From Microcaldota archaeon (GTDB lineage Archaea; Micrarchaeota; Micrarchaeia; Anstonellales; Bilamarchaeaceae), in contig DUGF01000051.1 in NCBI GenBank assembly GCA_013331535.1, forward strand, positions 1 to 9,853: DNA of 9,853 nucleotides, given 5' to 3'. Below the pieces are notes generated by a model that saw only the letters and a list, made by a program, of their open reading frames with translations, searched no databases and was not told the origin of the DNA. This document shows, piece by piece, positions 3,972 through 9,853 of this stretch. The position numbers and the translations under genes were made by a program. Position 1 is the stretch's first letter. Every line of letters begins with the position of its first letter.

Positions 3972-4010
3972 ACTTCGCTACCCCTGCTGAGAATGAAAAA
4001 TATGTAAAAG

Positions 4011-4022
4011 ATTATTTAAAAT
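4011..4022 (-). promoter_or_regulatory. TATA box of tRNA-Leu
   Basis: GATTTTAAATAA on the minus strand is centred about 30 nt before the first tRNA base at 3987, placing the transcription start about 3 nt before the mature 5' end. Confidence 0.5.
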
Positions 4023-4032
4023 CAGAGGATGA

Positions 4033-4830
4033 TCAATATTGAAGATTTATGCAACCGCCCAAACTGGTAGATACATGTGCCGGGCAAACTTTAAAACCAT
4101 CAATCAAAGAATTAACCGAAACACCTTTGCTTTTGAATGGAAGAGTATAAGCAAAATGGGTGAACCCCCCGGAATCGTTCTCATCAAAATGAATCGTATG
4201 CGCCATTCCTCCGAGTATTGCTATATACGCATCAGTAAAATCATGGGTAGAGAATTTTGCTGAATTCAACATTCCTTGGGTTACGGTTGGCAAAAGCGGG
4301 ACGGATGAAAAAGTAACTCCGTCATTATCTGATAGAATAATTTTCATCAGAACAAGCATGCCATCTTTTACGAATACACCAGCAAGAATCTTTCCATCTG
4401 AAGATAATGTTCCTTTTACGTAAGTTGCACCATCAAAATCAATCGTGGTTGAAGAAGAAGGTTCACCTTGAGAATAAAATAAATCCTCTGCCCCGCAGAA
4501 AAGATGGATACCACTATTGGTTACGACTGAGGTCGCATTTCTGTCGCAGACCAGATACATAATCTCTTCGTTGTCCCCTACGATTGTCCGCATGCCCATT
4601 CGAATTTCCTTTCTTCCATTACGATAGGAAAGAAGAAGATTTTTCCCATCAGGAGTACTGCAATTGACATCGCCCCACCTGCTGGTAACTTCTGGTTTGG
4701 AGGCGTCGTTTTGCTTGGGAGTACCGACTCTAGGTGTGTATTCGGAAACAAGTGGAAGGATTGTGGTAGTTCGATTAGAGGATGGTCCCGCACATGCGAG
4801 TAACAAAGAACCGAATAGAACTGTGCGCAT
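4033..4830 (-). CDS. Putative secreted lipoprotein of unknown function
   Basis: This 265-residue protein begins MRTVLFGSLLLACAGPSS: one basic residue, a short hydrophobic stretch, and the lipobox LLAC with Cys13 as lipidation site. A Ser/Thr/Pro-rich linker follows, then a predicted beta-rich region with alternating hydrophobic strands and Gly/Asp turns (EEIMYLVCDRN, GIHLFCGAED, GKILAGVFVKDGMLVLMKI). Several further cysteines, including two in the last 20 residues (VCPAHVSTSLGGCINLQY), suggest disulfides in an extracytoplasmic domain, perhaps a propeller fold, though I recognise no family. I chose the ATG at 4830 over an in-frame TTG at 4851, because the TATA at 4851-4860 lies 26 nt upstream of that ATG and because it gives a cleaner signal peptide. 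The signal is very short, so lipidation is tentative. It follows the surface-protein operon on the same strand. Confidence 0.7.
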   Translation of the reverse strand: MRTVLFGSLLLACAGPSSNRTTTILPLVSEYTPRVGTPKQNDASKPEVTSRWGDVNCSTPDGKNLLLSYRNGRKEIRMGMRTIVGDNEEIMYLVCDRNATSVVTNSGIHLFCGAEDLFYSQGEPSSSTTIDFDGATYVKGTLSSDGKILAGVFVKDGMLVLMKIILSDNDGVTFSSVPLLPTVTQGMLNSAKFSTHDFTDAYIAILGGMAHTIHFDENDSGGFTHFAYTLPFKSKGVSVNSLIDGFKVCPAHVSTSLGGCINLQY

Positions 4831-4850
4831 AGCATATATCTGTGGTAGCA

Positions 4851-4860
4851 AATATTTAAA
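4851..4860 (-). promoter_or_regulatory. TATA box of the lipoprotein gene
   Basis: TTTAAATATT on the minus strand is centred 26 nt before the ATG at 4830, which predicts a leaderless mRNA and decides between two possible starts. The TTG alternative at 4851 would overlap the box itself. Confidence 0.55.
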
Positions 4861-4876
4861 AATGAAGGTTTTTGGA

Positions 4877-5629
4877 TTACAAGAGCTTTATTTTCATGTC
4901 ATTCTCAGATGCCCTTTCTGTGAGGTGTGCGTATTCCTCGGATTTGGCTTGAATAGAACGGATTACCCCGCCTTTTTCTGCCAAGGAAACACCGGCATCC
5001 TTGCTTGCCAGGGCAGCCGACACATCCTTCCATGTCGGGGTTTTAACATCAGAATTAAATGCAACCCCATAGGTTTTTTGCTTGTTATCAACGTCGTAAA
5101 CTGTAACTGCAAAAAGATGCTCGTATTTTCCCTCTTTTTTCTCTGCTTTTCCGCTTGTTGCGTAAGTTGGCTTGAGAGCCCGTTTTGATAGTTTCAGATC
5201 AGATACAGCTTCCGGTTCAGGAACTTCGGCTTTCTTGGTTGTGGTTGAACGCCAGGCTTCTTCAGATTCGAACGCATTGCGCGGAGTTGGTAATGGTTTT
5301 ATGAATTTGAGGACGCCGAATTTTTCTTTGTTTTCGGATGTTGAAAGCGCACCGGGTACAAGCACTGGTTTCGGATTCTTTATCGCGCGCTGGTGTGAAA
5401 CATGAACTGCATCCATCTGGTCTTTGGATAATTTTCCTTTCGTATCCCGGATTATTTCTGCAACCCTTCCGAAGGTAGTATTAGCTGGAGGAATAGAACC
5501 GCTTAGATAATCTTCTATTCGTTTTCTTCCTGAAACTGTGAACTCCTGCTCCAGGAAATCGCTTGTTTTTTTGTCCAACTTAACTGGCGCCATTTTTCTT
5601 TCTTCTGCATAAGCTTCAACCACAAACAT
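4877..5629 (-). CDS. Soluble protein of unknown function, coupled to the surface protein
   Basis: I do not recognise this 250-residue protein. The N-terminus (MFVVEAYAEERKMAPVKLDK) has no signal peptide or membrane segment. Residues 20-75 look helical and charged (DFLEQEF, RKRIEDYLSG, FGRVAEIIRDTKGKLS). The middle (85-160) is Pro/Glu/Lys-rich and probably disordered. Residues 165-250 look like a small alpha/beta domain (YEHLFAVTVYDVDNKQKTYG) ending in a charged helix. Its ATG overlaps the TGA of the surface protein gene (TGATG), so translation is probably coupled and the two are one transcript. A GTG one codon earlier and an ATG at codon 13 are alternative starts. A role beside the cytoplasmic tail of the surface protein is a guess from context only. 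Confidence 0.75.
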   Translation of the reverse strand: MFVVEAYAEERKMAPVKLDKKTSDFLEQEFTVSGRKRIEDYLSGSIPPANTTFGRVAEIIRDTKGKLSKDQMDAVHVSHQRAIKNPKPVLVPGALSTSENKEKFGVLKFIKPLPTPRNAFESEEAWRSTTTKKAEVPEPEAVSDLKLSKRALKPTYATSGKAEKKEGKYEHLFAVTVYDVDNKQKTYGVAFNSDVKTPTWKDVSAALASKDAGVSLAEKGGVIRSIQAKSEEYAHLTERASENDMKIKLL

Positions 5630-8600
5630 CACCCTAAACCTACATATCCCTCATCCTTATTATTTAAATCTTTGCTTTTTATATCAAACTTCTTTTTCTT
5701 CCTGAACCTGAAATACAGGAATATCAGGACCAACACTGCAACTATAAGAATCAGTGGACGGGTTGCTTTTTTCCCTTCTTCGCTGGAAACGTATTCGAAT
5801 GGATTTGAGGTTGCATCAGAAAGCTGTTTACCCAAATAATCCTCATAAGAAGTGAAAACATTCTTTGAACCGATTAATTTCTCTTCCTTCTTTGCTTCAA
5901 TACTGTATGTTCCCTTCCAACCCATAAGAACGAACGCACTGCCTTCTTCATCTGTTTCGAATGTGAATTCTTCTCCCTTTGGAGATTTTACGAGAACAGT
6001 AGCATATTGAAGAGGTGCTCCATTCTCCAGTACAGTCACTGTCACTTTTGAGCCAACCTCGGCAATGTCAGGTACAACAAGCTCATAAGTAGCCTCAGCA
6101 CACGTGTTCTCAACACAGGATTCTCCTTCCTTGCAGTCGGTATCCTCGCAACACTGGTAATTATTCCATTTGTGAGCATCTACATATCCGCATTCCTTTT
6201 CCTGAACTTGAAGACACTGGCCATCAGAACAGAACTGATCACTGGCGCATTCAGAATCGAAATTGCAGTCACGTTGAACGCAGAATTTTTCTTCGGTATC
6301 GCAACGCTGCCATCCCTTACAATCAGCACTCACACAGCATTCATACGCATTCCATTGATGGTCTTCCGGATAGCCGCAATACCCCGTTACTGGCTTGCAG
6401 ATATTATCAGAATAATCACACGACATATGATCCGGACAGGAAGAATCATCTACACATTGAACTGAAACGCAGAGGTAATCTACGCACATCTGATTATCCT
6501 TTGGACAGTTTTTGTCCACTTCACACTCTTTGTATAAACACGCGCCTTCCTCCATTGTATCTTCATCAGGAGTTTCAGAACAAAACATTTCCCCTGCGCA
6601 ATCGCTTATTTCATCGCATGAATTTTCTTCGCATTCCCAGTCATCATTGCAGAACTCGTCATATCCGCATTCTTCTTCACTGACGCACTCCACTGATTCA
6701 CAAGTACCATCCAGACAAAGCTCTCCGCCAGGACAGTCTGTGTCAAATTCACAAAAATTTTTCATCATTAAGACTTCCCTTTCCATCTCGACGCATTCGC
6801 CTTCCTCGTCCATTATGTAACCATCATCACATATCCAGTCGCAACGGCGTGGTACCCAGATTGCATTGTCCTTGCGTTCACCAGACGGATTGCGGCAGAA
6901 AGTCATAAATGTAAAATCAGATTGGCCGGTGCGCCTCTGAGCTGGAACATACTGGAACTGGAAAGTCTTTGAACCATATTTTGCAGAGCGGACAGTTGCT
7001 TCGTATAATCCACGTTTTCTCAGCCTGAATTTTACATCTCCTGAATCATCAGGATTTTTCTCGCCAACAAGACTGACAAACGGCCTTGCAAGGACAAGAC
7101 GTACTCTTGCATCTTCCAGAGGTCTCCCTTCTTTTGTCTTAAGACTCAGTGTAAAGATGTTGTTTCGGACAACTGTCACTCCACGGAACTCTATGGTTTC
7201 ATTGCTTTCAAGACATGCGCCATCCAGGCAGGAATAACTTGGGGGGCAGTCAGCGATTTCATAAACCGGCGTGTTTTCGTCTCTGCAGGACCATTCCCGC
7301 ACCTGGTCTTCGGAGACACATTCATCAGAATTCTTAGATGGTGTCTTGTAGCCCCCAGCATGTGAAATCCAGGTAATTTCTCCTTTTACCCCGCGTTCAA
7401 GACCATCTTCGTCACGGCAATCCGTGATTTTTTCGGTTTCGCTTTCATTTACGCGCACTGGCTCTCTTTCCACTTCATGGTATGTGTTTTCTAATTCAGA
7501 GGATATGCCTCCTCCGCTATCATATACAGTTACATCCACACGGCTGTCAAACGTTGCGGATGTTGAAGACGAAGTCGTTGCTTGGGGACTTGCGGATAGT
7601 AGTACAGAGGTGTTATTGCTATTTCCAAGAGTATCATTAGCGAAAACATATGCTGTGTATGCACCGCTGGCAAGGATGCTCACTGATCTCCTGTAAAGTC
7701 CTGTTGTAGCATCGTACTCCATAACATAGTTTTGTGGGGAAAGTTCGGCAACGTAAAGGGTTATGTTGAGAAGGCTTGAAGTTGCATCTGAAACATTTGC
7801 CGTGAATGCGACAGAATCTCCGGCTGTTAGTGTGTAGCCGGTTGATGGACTGGTTATGGAAACGCTTGGAGCAGTGTAATCGGTTGTTATGTTGAATGAT
7901 TGGGAGGTGTTAGCATTTCCAGAATTATCAGAACAGGATAGACCCCAGGAATGGTTCGCGGAACCAATATTCGTTACGGTGTAATTGGTTGCGGTTCCAT
8001 TTGCAGCGGAAATGCTGCTAACGTTAGTTGCCCCGTCTATGGTTATGTTGCACGTCATTGTATTGTTCCGCGTATCTGTTGCAGTCCAGTTGAAATTGAG
8101 GAAACTCGCGGTTGTATTTGTGCGGTTCGCGGGTGAGTTAAGCGTAATCGCTGGCACAGTCTTATCTATAGTGAAGTTTATTGTTGAAGATGTATTGGTA
8201 TTGCTAGAGAGGTCGGAGATTGTAACATTGACATAATGGAAACCCTCAACATTTGAATTGACGTTGAACGTCGTGTTGTCGCAATTGGAAATATTTGTTG
8301 ATGTGCCCCCATCAACAGAGTACGTGCATCTGGAATTATTCACTCCGGCAAGTGCATCACTGGCAGCAAAGTTTAGTGGAATTGAAGAATTGTAGCTCAG
8401 ATTAAGGGAATTTGTCGGGTATAGAACTGAAGCCTGCGGAACAGTGGTATCCAGGATAAATTGATTAGCAGATGAAGTTGTTGAATTTTCTGCAGTATCC
8501 CAACAGGTTACAGACCAGTTATGCCTTGCAACACTGAAACCGGTTACGGACCAGTTTACTGCGGTTCCGTTTGCTGTGTAAATATTGGATTGATTTAGGA

Positions 8601-9853
8601 TTCCATCAATTGTAAGGTTAGATATAAGTTCTGTAGAAAGGTCGTCTGTGCATGTCCAGGTGAAATTGAGGATTATTGAGGTATTATTTGTATAGGTTGC
8701 GTTTAGAGGGTAATTCAGCGTTATTGACGGGGCAGAAACATCCGGAATAGTTATGTTTACCATATTGCTGGTCCTATTGGTTCCATTTGCACCAGAAGAA
8801 TCTATCGGGTAGGCAACAGCATACCAACTGCTGCTTCCGACAGGGCCTGTTTCAAAATAGGCAATTGCGTCAGAATCATTGCCAGTCGCACTTCGATTGT
8901 AAAGTGAAGCGACTTGCTGAGCGGTAAGCGTGCGATTGTAAATTTTCACCTGATCGATTAAGCCATCCCAGTTGTTGGTAAGGCTTGTATCTGCTCCGAT
9001 AATCAAATCCGCTTGTCTGCCTACCAGTCCGACAGATGTATCGCTTGCAAAAGAGCGGTTCACACCATCAACATAAAGATAAAGCGTGTCTGTGTAATTA
9101 TCCCGTGTAGCAACTATGTGGTGCCAGTTGTTGTCGAGCATCGGAACTGTTGAGCTGTTTGCGACTGTGACAGATGGTTGGTTTGTACTATCCACACCCC
9201 GTATTCTGAAGGTAAGAGTTGTGGAAGAAAAAAACAGGGAATACCCTGAGGTAGAACCAGAATTTCCTTTTTCGAGAAGATAGTTCCCGCCAGCAATTGA
9301 CTTGAACCATAGTTCTATGGAAAAATTCTGGGTTGCAGAGAAATTCAGGGTTTCTGCATTTGAAACTCCTATGAAATCATCAGAGCCATCAAAGGAATAG
9401 CAAGACCCGACCTTGCATGACGTAGTAAACGTTGGCTCTACCGGATCGCCCAATCCGGCATAACCTGGTTTGACCGTATGATTAACTCCGGAAAAGTCAT
9501 AAATCGTAGTTTCATCTGAAGAATAAATGCGATTATTGAAGGGAACGTTGAGAAGCATTATAGGAACACTATTTAGATACCAGGAATAAATTGCAATAAT
9601 CGTATCCCCGTCGGCATCTGCTGAAGCATTAAATGTAAGCGAAAGATTGGTAGTGTTGATCGCATATCTGGATATATTCGCTGAATTAAGCGATGGCGCA
9701 GTGCCATTTGCCAGGATAGTTACTGTGTTGTTGCTCCAGAAAACAGAACTGTTCAAACCCCCGGCATCTATCGCAGATGCAGTTGAGTTCCATTTCTCAC
9801 CAACAAGGGTTTCTACATGAGAGGTGAAGTTATTTCCAAATGAGGCGTTCTCT
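5629..9853 (-). CDS. Giant modular surface protein: LamG, Ig-like repeats, Cys-rich repeats, C-terminal membrane anchor (5' partial)
   Basis: The frame is open from 9852 to the stop at 5629, giving 1407 residues; the N-terminus lies outside the window. Fragment residues: about 1-110, Ig-like (WNSTASAIDAGGL); 125-320, LamG/concanavalin-type lectin (CYSFDGSDDFIGV, NWHHIVATRDN, DGLIDQVKIYNRTLTAQQVASLYNR); 370-755, four Ig-like repeats of about 90-100 residues; 756-810, Ser/Thr then acidic linker; 811-880, Cys-rich; 888-970, carboxypeptidase-regulatory-like beta domain (PLEDARVRLVL); 986-1251, Cys-rich repeats of type C-x(5)-C-x(5)-C-x(3)-C; 1255-1335, another beta-sandwich; 1365-1383, membrane helix LILIVAVLVLIFLYF, then RKKKK and a cytoplasmic tail. 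N-x-S/T sequons are dense before about residue 755 and rare after. This predicts a glycosylated, disulfide-bonded, membrane-anchored adhesin or sugar-binding protein. Confidence 0.9.
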   Translation of the reverse strand, partial: ENASFGNNFTSHVETLVGEKWNSTASAIDAGGLNSSVFWSNNTVTILANGTAPSLNSANISRYAINTTNLSLTFNASADADGDTIIAIYSWYLNSVPIMLLNVPFNNRIYSSDETTIYDFSGVNHTVKPGYAGLGDPVEPTFTTSCKVGSCYSFDGSDDFIGVSNAETLNFSATQNFSIELWFKSIAGGNYLLEKGNSGSTSGYSLFFSSTTLTFRIRGVDSTNQPSVTVANSSTVPMLDNNWHHIVATRDNYTDTLYLYVDGVNRSFASDTSVGLVGRQADLIIGADTSLTNNWDGLIDQVKIYNRTLTAQQVASLYNRSATGNDSDAIAYFETGPVGSSSWYAVAYPIDSSGANGTNRTSNMVNITIPDVSAPSITLNYPLNATYTNNTSIILNFTWTCTDDLSTELISNLTIDGILNQSNIYTANGTAVNWSVTGFSVARHNWSVTCWDTAENSTTSSANQFILDTTVPQASVLYPTNSLNLSYNSSIPLNFAASDALAGVNNSRCTYSVDGGTSTNISNCDNTTFNVNSNVEGFHYVNVTISDLSSNTNTSSTINFTIDKTVPAITLNSPANRTNTTASFLNFNWTATDTRNNTMTCNITIDGATNVSSISAANGTATNYTVTNIGSANHSWGLSCSDNSGNANTSQSFNITTDYTAPSVSITSPSTGYTLTAGDSVAFTANVSDATSSLLNITLYVAELSPQNYVMEYDATTGLYRRSVSILASGAYTAYVFANDTLGNSNNTSVLLSASPQATTSSSTSATFDSRVDVTVYDSGGGISSELENTYHEVEREPVRVNESETEKITDCRDEDGLERGVKGEITWISHAGGYKTPSKNSDECVSEDQVREWSCRDENTPVYEIADCPPSYSCLDGACLESNETIEFRGVTVVRNNIFTLSLKTKEGRPLEDARVRLVLARPFVSLVGEKNPDDSGDVKFRLRKRGLYEATVRSAKYGSKTFQFQYVPAQRRTGQSDFTFMTFCRNPSGERKDNAIWVPRRCDWICDDGYIMDEEGECVEMEREVLMMKNFCEFDTDCPGGELCLDGTCESVECVSEEECGYDEFCNDDWECEENSCDEISDCAGEMFCSETPDEDTMEEGACLYKECEVDKNCPKDNQMCVDYLCVSVQCVDDSSCPDHMSCDYSDNICKPVTGYCGYPEDHQWNAYECCVSADCKGWQRCDTEEKFCVQRDCNFDSECASDQFCSDGQCLQVQEKECGYVDAHKWNNYQCCEDTDCKEGESCVENTCAEATYELVVPDIAEVGSKVTVTVLENGAPLQYATVLVKSPKGEEFTFETDEEGSAFVLMGWKGTYSIEAKKEEKLIGSKNVFTSYEDYLGKQLSDATSNPFEYVSSEEGKKATRPLILIVAVLVLIFLYFRFRKKKKFDIKSKDLNNKDEGYVGLG

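Larger units (their letters stand above)
3811..3987 (-). tRNA. tRNA-Leu (anticodon CAG) with introns in the D-loop and the T-loop
   Basis: The 177-nt gene gives an 85-nt class II tRNA when two 46-nt segments are removed. Exons (minus strand) are 3987-3972, 3925-3871 and 3824-3811. The acceptor stem GCAGGGG (3981-3987) pairs perfectly with CCCCTGC (3812-3818), with discriminator A and no encoded CCA. The anticodon arm is CTGGA-TTCAGGG-TCCAG, so bases 34-36 are CAG (plus-strand 3904-3906), reading CUG Leu. A 15-nt variable arm TGGCTTAGTGCCTTC follows. Removing the first insert gives the D-arm GCG-AAGTCGGTTAAA-CGT with G18G19; removing the second gives the T-arm AAGAG-TTCGAAT-CTCTT with the exact TTCGAAT consensus. 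There is no intron at position 37/38. A TATA lies about 30 nt upstream. The identity is firm; exact splice sites are predictions. Confidence 0.9.

Noticed and set aside
4849..4851. TTG at 4851 as start of the lipoprotein.
   Set aside because: It overlaps the TATA box that fits the ATG at 4830, and it would place polar residues before the signal peptide.
4664..5188. Plus-strand 174-codon ORF.
   Set aside because: It lies antisense across the lipoprotein and the unknown soluble protein, which have better starts, promoters and composition; its translation shows no recognisable domain.
6172..6820. Plus-strand ORFs opposite the Cys-rich part of the surface protein.
   Set aside because: They are shadows created by the repetitive Cys/Asp/Glu codons of the real gene; the domain evidence is entirely on the minus strand.
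9754..9756. TTG at 9756 as start of the surface protein.
   Set aside because: The same frame stays open to the window edge and encodes Ig-like sequence (WNSTASAIDAGGL) before it, so the gene continues beyond the window.

Overview
The window looks like a chromosomal segment of an archaeon. Supporting signs are a TYW1/Taw1 wyosine-synthase gene, AT-rich box-A (TATA) motifs about 24-30 nt in front of several starts (suggesting leaderless mRNAs), an archaeal IS with a DUF2080 passenger, an MNT/HEPN pair, and a tRNA-Leu gene with introns in its D-loop and T-loop. The very large, Asn-glycosylation-rich LamG/Ig/Cys-rich surface protein recalls those of DPANN archaea (Woesearchaeota/Pacearchaeota-like). 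That placement is inference; the domain Archaea is much better supported.

Layout, left to right. 1-795 (-): N-terminal 265 codons of TYW1, running off the left edge. 898-1002 (+): a 34-residue SEC-C-motif zinc microprotein. 1003-1255: non-coding, with terminator-like T-runs and hairpins, a strong TATA box, and a 14-bp direct repeat of the tRNA-Leu 3' end. 1256-2532: a complete IS element with 14-bp perfect terminal inverted repeats and a 5-9 bp target duplication, carrying a transposase (-) and a divergent DUF2080-like gene (+). 2559-3700 (-): a two-gene MNT (winged helix + nucleotidyltransferase)/HEPN operon overlapping by ATGA, with a palindromic operator-like block at 3744-3770. 3811-3987 (-): tRNA-Leu(CAG) with two 46-nt introns, one in the D-loop and one in the T-loop, and none at the usual 37/38 site. 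4033-4830 (-): a putative lipoprotein. 4877-5629 (-): a soluble protein of unknown function, coupled to the end of the gene before it. 5629-9853 (-): a giant type I membrane surface protein, 5' truncated by the window edge.

How they fit together. The surface protein and its unknown partner are probably one transcript, and the lipoprotein and tRNA-Leu follow on the same strand with their own TATA boxes. The tRNA-Leu 3' end is repeated near 1084-1097, so the 2.7 kb between the copies (MNT/HEPN operon, IS and structured non-coding DNA) may be a small or decayed element integrated at the tRNA 3' end. No integrase is visible, so this remains a hypothesis. The item most worth following up is the doubly interrupted tRNA-Leu.
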